DNA of 64,000 bases from Calycina herbarum (Eukaryota > Ascomycota > Leotiomycetes > Helotiales > Pezizellaceae): the NCBI GenBank assembly GCA_001414485.1, contig LLEY01000082.1, positions 124,001-188,000 on the forward strand, given 5' to 3'. Each line of letters opens with the position of its first letter. The stretch's first letter is position 1. The translations under genes were made by a program, and so were the position numbers. Below are positions 31,155-43,129 of this stretch, piece after piece. The notes below the pieces were generated by a model, which searched no databases, was not told the origin of the DNA, and saw nothing but the letters and a program-made list of their open reading frames with translations.

Positions 31155-31816
31155 GAATCGACTATTGAGATAAGGGGCGGGGATTTTGTATATTTGGTCA
31201 CGAAATGGGCTGTTTCAAACTTAGACAAGCGACTATGTCAGGGGCGTTTACGATGATTCGAAGACTGGGGAGTTCGGTTTATGAAGCTACCATTTGCTTG
31301 TTAATTCATCAATGAAGAGAGGGACGAGAGCAAAGGGAGTTGGAGTTCAAAGGTTATTAGGTTAGGTATCTATGTATTTTAGGGAGAGCATGTTCTGTCT
31401 AATTCTATACCAAGCGCTCATTTCACTCTCCATCTGAACCCTAGACTGTAATTCATCCAGGAAGCGATGGACGAAAGCAACAGGTCCTGGAGGTCAAGGG
31501 TTAGTTCTCGCCCTCCTTCAAGGCTTTCTAGATCCCACGATTAGAGATGAGGCCGAATTAGCTTGACCAAGCGATTGAAGATTCCCTGGAGAGGTTCTTT
31601 AGGCTACGGATGTTGGAGTGGTATACCTAAGTACGACATTATTGTACTAAAACCCCTCGAGACTGTTGACTTCCGTTGCTTCTCGTTGTACTAACTCCCC
31701 TGAAACACTCAAGTCCACTAGAACTTCCAGGACAGCATTCTCCCACGAGCGCACCAAAAAACGAGGATAGAGAATTATTCATCTTAGGGCATGTACAATC
31801 TAATCAATTAATAATC
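31155..31816. other. Intergenic between convergent rot1 and phosphatase genes
   Basis: This holds the two facing 3' flanks. Short AGGTCCTGGAGG-like words are present but no gene is seen. Confidence 0.5.
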
Positions 31817-33497
31817 TTACACAAAGCACTGATCCCAATCCCCACCCCCTCTAGCAAAACTAAGACTATCAACAAAAGAGCTCAGCTTGCAGCGTCCCAG
31901 GGTATCTCCTCCACACGTCTCCAAAGGCAAAACCCGATTATTAACAAGTACACGAACGTACTCCTCCTGCGCACCAACACAAGTCATCTTCTCAAAGTAA
32001 GCTCTCGCTGCAAATGACACTGTCCATGATGCAGAAAACCCGTTGGTTTCCCGGACATCCTCGAGGGTGGTGTTTAACAATGGTCTGGTTGCGTTGTAAA
32101 GACCAAGAGCACCGAAAATGGCGGTCATGTCGTTGTCGTGGCTGAAATCCGCGTACAAGCTTGTGCTTCCTCCGAGAGGAAATGTTTTCCTTGATGAATC
32201 GAGGGTGGAGTTCGTGGATGTGTGGTCGTTGACGGGTGCATTTGTCAAACGGGCAATAAGTTCATTGGTAAATCCCACGCCTTGAGTTGCACCAAGGGGA
32301 TTTCCCCATGTGTAACCGTAGTATTTTCCTAGTGATTGGAGGTAATCGTATTGATTCCACTCCGACTCAGTGAATATGTTGCAGAAAGCATGGATCTCTC
32401 CGGTGGGCGAAGCGATGGTGTTGAAAGGACAGAGATCCATCATGTAAACAGTCGTCTCACTGGTGAAATTCACACCGGGGAGATTCTCATTCAGACGGGC
32501 GGTGATGGGAGGAGTGAAGATGTCGGTCCAGGTTTGCATTGCCAGGTCTTTGATGTCGACTTCTGGGTTTTCGTAGGCGTCACAGAGACTGTGGCTGAGC
32601 GTATTGTTTGAACCGGCATCTTCGCTGATTTGGAGGATGTCGTAGGGCCAATAGACCTTTGCGGGGTTATTTTCCAGACGGAGTTCATGGAATCCTTGAG
32701 TCCAGTTTTGAGCGGATTCCACGACTCGATCTTGGCCTGAAGCCCGAATGAATGGGATGGTGTGGAGAGCGAGAGTGTGATAACGTTGGTAGAAGTTCTT
32801 GCCAGAGTTTATCAGTTGTTGTTGGCCAAACTCTGTCAATTGATCTGCACCGAGGGTGTATTCATAGTTTTGGATGAATTCGTAACCAGCTCCGTAGGAT
32901 TCTGCTTTCGCATGAATGAGGTTGACGGTGTCGTTGTACTTTGCTGTCTTCCCGGCCGTGGGGTCTCGAGCACCGTGACGAGATAGAACCTGGGCAAAGG
33001 TGACTTGACAGGTATCTGGGATATCCGTAGAAATCCCAGAAGGGACAGAAAAGTAGGGAGAGTATTGTCCCCAGTAGTGAGAAATTTCAGGTTGGCATTG
33101 GTATCCAACCTCGACAGAATCGCATCCTTGGAGCGAATAACCGCTGGTCCTGAAATGGGTTAGCGGTGTTTACACAGGTAGGCGAAGTGAGAAAGGGGAA
33201 AGCCATAAATTTCGACATTGAAGTCTCCAGAAACAATTAAAAGCCCGAAACACCAAAGACTTACCCAATAACCCAGTACAGGAACACTAAAGCCCCAATA
33301 ACAGTCCCGCTCATCATGATCAACTGTCGTTTCTTGCTACTCTTGAAGCTGTCCAGATGCCGATCTAAGATACGCTGAGTCGCCTCGTGAACATCAAAGG
33401 TTGGGAGGGTTTCCGGCGGTGGTGAAGAAGTGAGAAGTCGATCATATTTAACATTTTGTCCCCGGTCCTTCACAGTTGTAGCGCCAAAGCCCGACAT
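31817..33497 (-). CDS. Histidine acid phosphatase / phytase family, membrane-anchored
   Basis: Hydrolyses phosphomonoesters at acid pH through a phospho-histidine. Two exons, 33265-33497 and 31817-33149, with a 115-nt intron, give 521 residues. The catalytic RHGARDPT motif follows VTFAQVLS in exon 2, and the proton donor HDN lies in YADFSHDNDMTAIFG. The protein starts with about 55 hydrophilic residues and then a membrane segment (LIMMSGTVIGALVFLYWVIG), so it is a predicted type II membrane protein rather than a freely secreted phytase. Multiple N-glycosylation sequons (for example NNT, NFT, NST, NAT) and paired cysteines fit an extracytoplasmic catalytic domain. Phytate activity cannot be told from other phosphatase activity by sequence alone. 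Confidence 0.92.
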
Positions 33498-34258
33498 GGA
33501 TAAAATTTAAAGCGCAATTTTAATGCAGGCCGGGCGGAAAGTGGGAGGTAGTTCTTGTAGGTGGATGGATGAATGTGGAGAGGAGGGGGGTGTGTAGTTC
33601 CGGGGGTGTTGACCCTTTTTTTGAACGGTAGTTGTGACACACGTGGACCACCAATTGGTTACACCTCAGCAACACCGCCAGCAGCTCCTGCCTCCGCAAC
33701 TGGCATTCCAAATGTTGGGAATAATGAGAAACTTTGTTTCCCGATTTCTCTGAACATTTAAAATAATGGTGATTATCCCACACGATATAGAAAGGGCAAG
33801 AGCGTCCAAGCTCGTAAAGCATGAATAGGGATTTCCGAACGAACGATTCACCCAAATCTTTGGGGCAATCATTCGTTCGGCTTTCCAATTAATCCAAAAG
33901 GTTGGATTGGTTGAAGGGGGTAAGGAAGGAACTACCATTTTCCAATTTATAAGTTGTCATCGTGCTCGTTACTGTAGTCGTGGCTTCCCAGTCAAGGCCG
34001 TAACCTTACTGTGACTTTCTTTCCAGCTCACCAACCTCCAACCTTCCAACCTCAATCTCCAACCCCACCATGAACCAGCACGAGTTCGACCAGAGAAGCT
34101 GCTTTCACTAGCAACACCACCCGAAAATTATGGGCAAGAAAGGGCAGGCCGCAAGAACCAGAACGCCCTCGTTGCTGGCCTCCTCGGCGCCTGAAAATCT
34201 CTCTGATCCCTAGGCCAGAATCAAATCTCACCTCCTTTACGCATATGGACACGGCTTT
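33498..34258. other. Intergenic with a palindromic-repeat cluster
   Basis: At about 33705-33915 several units of the imperfect palindrome occur, for example ATTCCAAATGTTGGGAATAA, ATTCACCCAAATCTTTGGGG and ATTAATCCAAAAGGTTGGATT. A Met-containing plus-strand frame from 34071 stops after 13 codons. Confidence 0.55.
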
Positions 34259-34539
34259 ATGACACCACAGCAATTCATGAATTCCTTCGCGAATTCCACT
34301 CAGCAAATGGAGGAACGTTGGGAGCCTCGGCTCGGGGCCCTAGCTCGTCATTGTAACAAGACACAAAGTCTCATCCGCGTAAGTGCTTCTACTTCTATTT
34401 CAACATCGCCTTATCTTTGAAAAAACAAGTTACTAATATTCCTTTTAACTTATAGTGTACGAGAAGAATAGTGTATTTACGTATTGTTCTTCTCTTGATT
34501 ATCCTCGTCTTGTGGGATATTACTTGCTATTACGACTAA
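34259..34539 (+). CDS. Small spliced ORF with a C-terminal membrane segment
   Basis: Exons 34259-34378 and 34456-34539, joined in phase 0 across a 77-nt GTAAGT...TATAG intron, give 67 residues. They read MTPQQFMNSFANSTQQMEER, then WEPRLGALARHCNKTQSLIR, and after the intron CTRRIVYLRIVLLLIILVLW. The frame is open upstream to 34214, where a CCCTAG could be an acceptor, so an earlier exon is possible. The charged helix plus one hydrophobic tail resembles a tail-anchored protein. Sequence at about 34575 (ATGACACCTGAACAATAC) looks like a second, decayed copy of the start. No family recognised. Confidence 0.35.
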
Positions 34540-36098
34540 GTGTAGTTTTCTGAACAATACTGAAACTCTTTTATGACACCTGAACAATACTATCAGTTGT
34601 TAGTTGCGCTCTGCGAAGTAGGATTTGCTTAAATAAGAGAACAGTGAGAGAGCAAGGGACCGAGATCCTTGCTACTCTTACAAAACTAACTCACCGATAC
34701 TAGGCGCTAACTTCGGATCAGTGAAGAAGGGTTAAACTCTACTAGAAGAATGAACCAAGTAAGTGCTCAAGTTACTGATCATGAAAACTAAAAAACTAAC
34801 ACTCTACTTTTAGCAAAATCAATACCTTGTTCTAGTGCTTTCTAGGTGTGTTCTCGCCCCCTACTAATATATACTCTATAGTTTTTAGAACTCAAAAAAG
34901 AAGAGGTAGATTACAGGGCCTTTTTCAGAAGCTTTACTTCATCATGTTCGTTCTTCTTCCGGCGGGTCACGACATAGAGGAATAAGGACGCAACCCAAAC
35001 GAGGAACTCTGCTTGAGAGTCTGCGGCACGAATAACTATTACTTGGGTGTGGTGGCATTTCCGGACTCTCAACTCGCGTACAGCTAGTGGGTTGTTCTGG
35101 AAGTATGTTTTGATATTGACAGTCGAGAATCTAGTAATATCAAGCAAGACGAGATCTGCTTGTATTGTAAAGTTAGTTTGGATTTAGGAAGGGATAATGA
35201 TTATGAACAACATCTGCTTCCGGCATCTTGGGAGAATTTGGATCATCTGGTGCATTTTCGAGTAATCGTTACTGCGTTGGTTCCATACCTACCATAATGC
35301 TGTTTTATATGTTAGCTGTGGGGGTATGACGTTCTCCTGTGTATCTTACCTTTCGGCTTTGGCTGGCCAGATCTGTGCAACTGCTCAAGATCTCATGTTT
35401 TTGCTTACTCCTGGACTTGCATCAGCCAAACCCTCACTTTTTCCAACAAATCTAAACTACGACTAGGCTCGAGTTAACTTCAGTAATAACCCTCCGTTTT
35501 CAATAAAGTCTTCAACCGACTAGTGGTATACGCTTGAGGTTTTGATTAGTTGCCTGAGATTTGAGAGGTTTGAGGTGAGGGCTGTGGTATGGAGGTCGTT
35601 TAGCCGAGAGAGAGGCTTATCGTGTTATAAGAGACTTTATAAGTGAGTTGTCCCGAAGAAGGAGATTGTAAACAAGAATTCTAGAGTCGTACCTTTCCCC
35701 ATTCCTCGTCTCGTTCATCTGAACTGCGTCGGTAAATGAGAAAAGTCTCCCATCATTCCTGCCCTCTCGCTCAAATTCAACGACGGCGGGAGATTCGGCA
35801 TATAATCGGAGGAGAAATGAGACTCAATACTTGGATTATCCTAGAACAACGAGAGGATACTTTTAATGTCATTCGCGAGCCAGGACCTAGGTAAAATAAA
35901 ATAAAATGCATTCCAAAGTTTTCTCCATACAGGAACACCTCCCCTTTCATATTTACATATCTTTTGAACCTCCCACTCATTTGACATTAAAACAACTGAC
36001 TAAAACACATGAGGCCCAGTCAAGATGTAAGGGTTTCTATTGGCTATGCAATTCATTCAATGGTACAATCTACAGGCCCGAATTAAGGGTATACATAT
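34540..36098. other. Gene-poor region with short decayed ORFs
   Basis: A second MTPEQ-like start near 34574 is followed by stops. A 78-residue minus-strand frame (34911-35147) ends KKNEHDEVKLLKKAL but has no recognisable family or good start. The rest (35150-36098) shows no gene and includes the 3' flank of idh2. Confidence 0.45.
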
Positions 36099-37533
36099 CT
36101 ACAAACGACTGATGATGGCTGCCGCATATTCGTGAGTCTTTGATTTTCCTCCCAAGTCACCGGTCAACGTCTTTCCTTCAGCAAGGGTATCGAAAATGGC
36201 CTTCTCTATTCTTTGTGCGTGGTCGTTCAACTCCATATGTCTCAACATCATGATCGAACTGAGGAGGAGGGCGGTAGGGTTGGCAAGAGCCTTGCCAGCG
36301 ATATCTGGTGCTGATCCGTGAACAGCCTCGAAAATGGAGCACTCGTCTCCGATGTTGCCAGATGGGGTAAGTCCAAGACCTCCGATCAAACCAGCGCACA
36401 TATCGGAGAGAATGTCACCATAAAGGTTGGGCATGACAAGAACTTTGTCGTTGTATGGTGTTGGGTCGGTAACGATCTTCAAGCAAGTGTTGTCCAAAAG
36501 CTCCGCGTCAAATTCCACATCTGGGTAGTCCTTGGCGACACGCTTTGCAGTTCCCAAGAACAAACCATCGGACATCTTCATGATTGTTGCCTTGTGAACG
36601 GCGCGGACCTTTAGTCGTCCAATGTTCTCGGCGTATTGGAAAGCGAATCGCAGAACTCTCTCGCTTGCCTCTCTTGTGATCAACTTGATACTTTGAACAA
36701 CACCGTCAACGACAACGTGCTCGATACCTGAGTATTCTCCCTCGGTATTCTCTCGGATCAGGACAGTGTCTACGTTGTCGTAAGGAGTCTTGTATCCAGC
36801 AATCGAACGACATGGTCGTACATTTGCGAAGAGGTTGAATGTTCGTCGGAGAGTCAAGTTGAGCGAGACGTGACCTTTTCCAATTGGGGTCTATAACCAG
36901 TCAGTTCTTGTGGTACTCACTCGTCAACGCCAACCACTTACTGCTAGGGGACCCTTGAGGGCAACCTTGTTTCTGTTGATGCTTTCAATTGTGGCATCGG
37001 CAATGGTGGTCTTGCCGTCTTTTAACATTGGTGTAACATCGACTGGTTCCCATTTTACTGGCGCCTATATTCTTGTTAGAAGAATTGTGTATGCTGGAGT
37101 GGACCAACATACCTTAGCTGCGGCAAAAATGTCCTTGACGGATTGAGAGATTTCCGGACCAATACCATCACCCTCGATCAAACTAACAGTGTACAGTCCC
37201 TGGTGAGTTGTCAGCCTTCCAGAACCTCCAATCAATATCCTCAACCCCAATTGAGTCCCCCGTTCGATTGTAGACGTTTATCTTGGAGCAGGAGCTGTTA
37301 TCGGAGTTTCTTACATCGGGGCCCTTTTGACCGTGGAACTTTGCGACCTCGTCCTTTTTTGTGGAATATGTGCGGCGGGACTAAATAGAATACTGGTTAG
37401 TCGGCGTATAACAAAGCCAGCTTGGGTTTGAGTGGTTCAGCCTTACTGCGACAAATGTAGTCGACCAGACGCGGGGGGCCGCCTGGAAAGCTTGCCTCCG
37501 GGCAGGAGCAGCAAAGGAGCGAACTGCCAGCAT
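36099..37533 (-). CDS. idh2: NAD-dependent isocitrate dehydrogenase, catalytic subunit 2
   Basis: Oxidatively decarboxylates isocitrate to 2-oxoglutarate in the mitochondrial TCA cycle as part of an Idh1/Idh2 octamer. Five exons: 37447-37533, 37315-37380, 37113-37199, 36942-37064 and 36099-36890. The introns are 66, 115, 48 and 51 nt, all in phase, giving 384 residues. The N-terminus ([20 protein letters not shown]) is a typical Arg/Ala-rich mitochondrial presequence. Family motifs: [43 protein letters not shown], and the signature block [19 protein letters not shown]. Further on, [13 protein letters not shown] matches the substrate- and NAD-binding region of the catalytic subunit. It diverges from sec5. 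Confidence 0.96.
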
Positions 37534-38181
37534 TTTGAAGAGAGCAACAGCAGCAGAAGTGTTGCGAGTAGCTATGCGAAGTAGGAGTGGAGGGAATTGG
37601 AGGTGGCTCGGAGGAAGAATGGAGTTGTAGAAGGGTTTGCGATAGCTGGTTGTGAGAGCGGAAAGAGTAGGAGAGTTGGATGGCTGGCTTTGCTTGGCGA
37701 GGCAGAGCTTTTGGATTTGCGAGAGCGGAGTTTGGAAGCTGCCGCGACTTGTGATAGACAAGAAGAACGAGAGTGAATAGACCAACTTTCTAGGAAATCT
37801 TAAAGTGAGTTGTTCTCCTGAAACTTTAGAATAACTTCAAATACGAAACTGTTTCTTTGAAATCAACCAGATTCTATTCTCCTAGAAAGTTGGGAGAGCG
37901 AGAGTTCCAGGTTGTTTATCTCCTCTTGCGAGCTCGCACTCGGTTCGGCATTCAAAGCGGCTGCGGAAACGGGCCGCAATTGACAGCACCTCCGACCTTG
38001 AAGTTTACACGCTAGTCACCTGGAAGCTCACAACACCATACACGGCATCACGAACTACGAGTACAGACCTGGAGGATATACTTGGCGGGGGATACGGCGT
38101 GATGGAAATTAGTGGGAACTCGACACGATAATAAATCTCACGTCAACAGCGAATACCCTCAACCCCCTTCAAACGCCCAGA
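37534..38181. promoter_or_regulatory. Divergent promoter of idh2 and sec5 with inverted repeat
   Basis: The 648-bp spacer contains a perfect 14-bp inverted repeat (CCAACTTTCTAGGA at 37782-37795, its complement at 37880-37893). Between them lies a unit of the ~24-bp palindrome family (GTTGTTCTCC...TTTAGAATAAC, about 37810). Whether these are regulatory is not known. Confidence 0.5.
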
Positions 38182-41100
38182 ATGGCCGAATCAGCATACG
38201 CGCAAACGGTACTGGACCATTATCAGCTTGCAACTCCATTTCCAATCGAATGGCCGGCGGATAAGGACCTTAGCGATGCCTCAGATGAAGAAGAAGCCGT
38301 CCCTAAAGCGAAGCAGAATGGGATGCGACGCTCCAAATCCCGGTATTCTGCATTGGAACGACCAACAGGCGACCGCAAAAGTCTGGTTCCTGGTTCGCAG
38401 AGGACACGAAATGGGACGGAAAATCTAGTCCAAAGGGATGAGCCAGATCCACTGGGTACAACAGAGAGCGTAGTGAGGATATTGCGGCAGCTGGGTCTGC
38501 CAGTACAGGATGATACCGGGCTTCGTAAGTCGAGAAACCATCTCGAAGGGGAGGTATATCTAATGGCAATCAGGAAATAGATTCCTTCTCTCCTCTACGA
38601 CATTCTCACCGGCACTCTTCCTATCCCAGGTCCACTCGACTGCATCTACCAATGACCTCCTAAACGGGCTCGATACACTTTCGAGGTCTATTGACCAAAA
38701 ATCCGCTTCCCTCAAGGTTCTCGTCGAGTCCAACTTTGAACGTTTCGTCCGTGCCAAAGCGACTATTGACAATGTATATACGGAAATGAAGTATAGAGGA
38801 GAAAAACCGGCTCCTCCAAAAAGCAGACCCCATTCGCGTCATGCTAGTCGAAATAGTTTCAGGACGAGCAGTGGGAATCAGGCTTCTATGGCTCTTCTTA
38901 CCTCGGACACCAAAAAGAAGAATGCTTTGACGAAGGAAAGCGAATATGGAGTTTTGGGCATCAAGAAACCACTTTTAGATGTGTCGGCGAAAGCTGAAGA
39001 AGTCTGGGGCCCTGCTCTAGGGGGCCGTGAAAAAGAAGACAGTCTGAAAACGATGTCAACAGCCTTCGAGCGATACAAGGAAATGTACGAGGCGAACGGG
39101 GCCATAACAGATTGCATCAGGCGCAAAGATTACGAAACTTTAGTAGAAGAATATGGCAAAGCTAGGCGATTCGCAGATGATGCCAAAGCTCTGACTGAAA
39201 ATCTGGGGTCTACACCACCGACTGATTCTCAGCTGCACCAGATACTGCTCGCTGCTCGTGTATGGCATGATATTGAGGAGCAAATTTCCCAGTTCAAAAG
39301 AGACATCTGGAAACGACTTATTGCCATGCAGGGAATGTCCGCCAGGGGCGATGGTCCTCAAGGTAGCCCACAAGATCAACACATGGAGCTCATAGGTATT
39401 TTACTGGAACTCGGCGTCGATGATAACCCCATTTGGGTCTGGCTGCTTAGTCGCTATGATCATCTGAGGAACAAGATTTCCTCTACTTCGGAACGTTCCA
39501 AGGTTGAGATTGAGATTATCCGACGACGATTAGCAAACGGTGAGCGACCTTCGAATCAAGTGGTGGCATCTCATCTCAGATCCCTCGCACGTCAAACAGC
39601 CGAAGACAAACCTACTTCTATAGATTCTGCAGAAATTGTAGAGCTTTGGGAGAAGATGAATATTTATCTCAGCGGTTTGCTCTCCCCCAAGGGTATACTC
39701 GGAGAGGTTATGGAATTTTGGCAGACCATACAGACTTTCCTCGATGGGACAGCACAGAGAACCTTGCCAGCAGGCCAAAATGGCGAATCCCGAAAGCACC
39801 ACAGACTGTCTGCTGAAGGTACGGCTGAGTTGCAGAAAGGCACCATCGAATTGGTTGACATGATACGGGAGAGTGTCTTTTCTTTTTTCGCAGACCCTCC
39901 CATCGATGATATATCCTCTCTTTTCTCTCCCTTACCGCCAACTCCAATGACTCCGAGGTCTGGAGGTTCATCGGCACTGACACCTACATCAATTCGTGGC
40001 CCCCGTTTCACTTTCGATCCAAATAACCTACCGCCTCCATCTCCCAGACGAGGTGAAGCATGGGAAAAGTTTGCCTTTTGGCCTCCATGGTCAAACTCGC
40101 TTAGCGGAGTTCACTACCTCGCCAAGTTGTTGGTGTTAGTTGGGACAGGTGCAAGTGAAATGGCTTCCATATCACTCATTGGCAATGGGGATGGTGTTGC
40201 TTTAGAGCGGTTGAAGACTTTGGTTGGTGGTGCACGAGAGCGATGTGTCACAGCAATTTGTGCTGCCTGGAATAAGGATGCAGAGAACATCAAGGTGCTA
40301 GAAGACTGGCGACGATCCCCTGAGAAACGTAATCTCACAAGAATGCCTGCAAATTTCGGTGCGTTTGAAAGCGCAGTCTTGTCGGGAATGCAAAAGATAC
40401 TCTATATTTCCGAAGCAAAAGTTGGTAGTACTCAGGTTGTTCTTCCACCACCAGCGAAACTCTTACAGATGGTTCGAAGTCAATTTGTAACAACTCTGTA
40501 CAAGGCGTTGAGCGGAATGGTGGAAAACGCCGAACGAAATATAACAAAGACAGAAGATGACTGGACCACGGAGACAGATGGTTTAGCAAGTCCTGTTGCA
40601 ACAGTTATTGCAACTAGCATTGGCGCTGGTACTGTCAATGCAAGTGACCGAGTAAGTTATTGTTTCATTTATTGCCAGACTTGACTAACATGAATAGAAT
40701 GTCCGCATGCTTCTCACTTTGAGCAATCTCCAATCTCTACGAAGCGATGTTGTTCCGAATCTTACAACCCAATTCGAAAACGCATTCGCAGTCAAGCTCA
40801 CGGACGAAACGAAGACCATCCGCGATGTGCTCGGTCAAATTGATGCTCGTCTCTTCCAGTCATATACTCGACCGGCTGTTGAAAGTCTACGTAACATCAT
40901 CAAGAACGGGATTTTGGACCCCGCTTGGCCACCAGCAGCCAACGAGAAACCAAAAGAGGTGCGAGCCTATGTTTATGAGGCTCTTTTAAGTCTGGTTCTG
41001 GTCCACACCCAAGTCTCCACCACCGCATCTTCTCTCACAGCTCACGTTCTGTCGTACCTCCTCGAACAAGCCTCAAGAGAGCTTCTCGAAGCATTCAAAA

Positions 41101-41390
41101 CGAGACAACGATACACTCTCACGGCACTCATGCAGGCAACACTCGATGTGGAATTCGTGGCGCAGACTCTCAGTCAATATACGACTGATCGCGCAAGTGA
41201 AATGCAAAGCCAAATATATCAGGAATTGGATAAAGGGACGGATAACGATGCCAGAACGAGACTTCAAAGCGAATTGCCAGAGATGAGGGCTGTGTTGAAG
41301 AGGCTGAGGGAGGGGAGTAGGAGTGAGTTTGCTTGCTTTAAGAAAGCGAGGAGGTCGGAGAGGACTACTGTTGTGTCACCGCCGGTTTGA
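38182..41390 (+). CDS. sec5: Exocyst complex component Sec5
   Basis: A subunit of the octameric exocyst that tethers secretory vesicles at the hyphal tip and septa. Three exons, 38182-38524, 38574-40651 and 40698-41390, with introns of 49 and 46 nt, give 1037 residues. The acceptor at 38573 (AATCAG) is chosen over the next AG because only it keeps the frame into RNRFLLSSTTFSPALFLSQV. Family features: the conserved VHSTASTNDLLNGLDTLSRS and VLVESNFERFVRAKATIDNV near the N-terminus, then a long all-helical body. A Pro/Ser-rich linker (SPLPPTPMTPRSGGSSALTP) sits in the middle, and the end is helical. It is a peripheral membrane protein with no membrane segment. Confidence 0.94.
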
Positions 41391-42362
41391 GAATATGTAT
41401 AGGGTTATTTTAGATGAACGATAGGTAGAAATTCACAATCAATTCTGGGCAATTTACTCTTATGGTATCTAATGTTGTACGCTGTGCCAGATTTCGCACC
41501 ACGCGCGACGGTCTTGCTCCAGTATGTGATAAATAATGTTTGAAGGAGGACATAACTAGTCCCAACAGCTTTTCTTCTTTTAAAGATTACTACCAAGACA
41601 TTTGACGCCTTGGTACTGTTTGACTACGAAAGTGAGAGAACTAAGAAGGCAGATTTGGTTGATGGGTTACTCGTTGGCTCATGGATCACTCGTTGGTTGA
41701 GGGATTACTTGTTGGTTGACGGGTAAGCCCAACAAGGTTTGGGGGCCAAAATAGTCACGTATAAGCCATCAATTGACGAGTAAGCCATGAGTAATTCGTG
41801 GCTTACTCGCCACTTAGGAGTTGGTCAACAGGAAGTAAAATCATCGCAACAAATTTTATTTTGGAATTAAACGCTTATAGATAATTAGGGTGCGCTATCT
41901 GGACCCCGTTCTTTCCCCTTCTCTTTTCGTAAAAATCCCATATTGTACTGTCGGGGCTCAGGGTTCTCAAAAGATGCCGGTGGTAGTTATAGTTTTAATG
42001 TGGTGTTGTGAAAGTATATAGAGTTGAATCGGTGGTTACTGTTACTGTCTGGAAGATTAGAGGATATTGTTAGTTGGTATTCTCAAAGCTGAAAATCTCC
42101 AATCGCGCGATCAATCAATCAATCAGAGATTGGTTTAGAAATGGGAGGTGAAAATACGTTGGTATTTTATTGCATGCGAAGTGATTTACTAAGAGGCTTC
42201 AACCCCTTGACACAACCTGTGGAGAAGTGGATCCCCATCGCTTAACCGCAAAAAACTTCAAAAAATAAATCTCTTCCCCCACAACCAAAACTGAAAATCC
42301 TACAACCACTACCAATGCCCCTAGAAACTTGAGATAGTGCAAAAAAGAAAGTGTAAAAGGGC
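41391..42362. repeat. Intergenic with second GAGTAAGC / TTTGGGGGCCAAAA array
   Basis: Between about 41640 and 41815 the words GGGTTACTCGTTGG, ACGAGTAAGCC and one TTTGGGGGCCAAAA repeat, matching the array at 13.9-14.4 kb. The remainder to 42362 has no gene. Confidence 0.6.
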
Positions 42363-42368
42363 AAAAAA
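42363..42368 (-). terminator. RNA polymerase III terminator of tRNA-Gly
   Basis: A run of six T on the minus strand lies 10 nt past the tRNA-Gly 3' end. Confidence 0.75.
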
Positions 42369-42378
42369 GAATGTTTCT

Positions 42379-42531
42379 TGCGTTCGCCGGGAATCGAACC
42401 TAATCGCTGTTAGAGGGGATGTTTAATTGTACTGCTGTGTTGAAGAACTTACCCGGGGCCAATGCATATTGTATTCTACAGTAGACTGTTGAAATTGGCA
42501 AGCATCGATTTTACCACTAAACCACAAACGC
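42379..42531 (-). tRNA. tRNA-Gly (anticodon GCC) with two insertions, one like a spliceosomal intron
   Basis: On the minus strand the acceptor GCGTTTG (42525-42531) pairs with CGAACGC (42380-42386, one G-U), with discriminator A at 42379. The A box is TGGTTTAGTGG and the anticodon is GCC (42497-42499). Insertion 1, 42467-42495 (29 nt), lies after position 37, the canonical site; the stem GATGC/GCATT closes around it. Insertion 2, 42400-42452 (53 nt), lies inside the T arm between CCGG and GTTCGATTCCCGG. It begins GTAAGT, contains CTCTAACAG and ends GATTAG, which are textbook spliceosomal donor, branch and acceptor sites. Without both, the product is a perfect 71-nt tRNA-Gly. Box B (GGTTCGATTCC) is recreated at the 3' junction, so Pol III promoter elements stay intact. 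A T6 terminator follows. Confidence 0.85.
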
Positions 42532-43129
42532 TGTTGTTGCTCCTGATTGGATGGAAGAGATGCGGTTATTATAATATTTGAAGGTTTGTGGGGAGTTGTG
42601 GGTATCTTTGGTGGGGTTTGTGGTGGGCTGGGTAAAATTTAGGAAGGCACCCAACGGGCTTCGAGGCGACCAAGGCAGGAGCGAGGTAAGATGAAGAGAT
42701 TTGCTTCACTGATATTGTGTAACAACAAGTCTCCTTCACCAAAACCGACATCCTCAATCTTATCTTTAACCTTTCTCTCAACATTCTGCAAGTTTTGGTT
42801 ACGACCTCTCCTCTAGAAATATTATTTTACCTCGAGTACTTTTTATTGAATAATCAACCCTTCAAGCAGAGACTTCTGAAGGTGGGTTTCATCTACTTGA
42901 ACTCATCAGTCATTACTATGAGAACTCCAATTCCTAGGATTGGTTTTGCATTTTAGATATCCTTTAGATAGTAAGACAGATGATAGAAATACTAAGGAAT
43001 TTTTTTTTAAGAGTGTACCGTTGCGGGTGGGGGTGACAGAAATAGAGAGATTTGAGTAATGATATTCGAGAGGAGTTTCAGCATTTAAGAAAATTTTGAC
43101 CACTCAAGAGCGGATGCGGAACTCCAGGG

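Noticed and set aside
34911..35147. 78-codon minus-strand ORF
   Set aside because: There is no clear ATG context, upstream exon or family. The basic C-terminus alone is not evidence of a gene.
42400..42452. Explaining the tRNA T-arm insertion as a sequencing artefact
   Set aside because: Its ends coincide exactly with splice consensus sites and with the T-stem border, and box B is recreated. Random error would not do that, although resequencing remains the decisive test.
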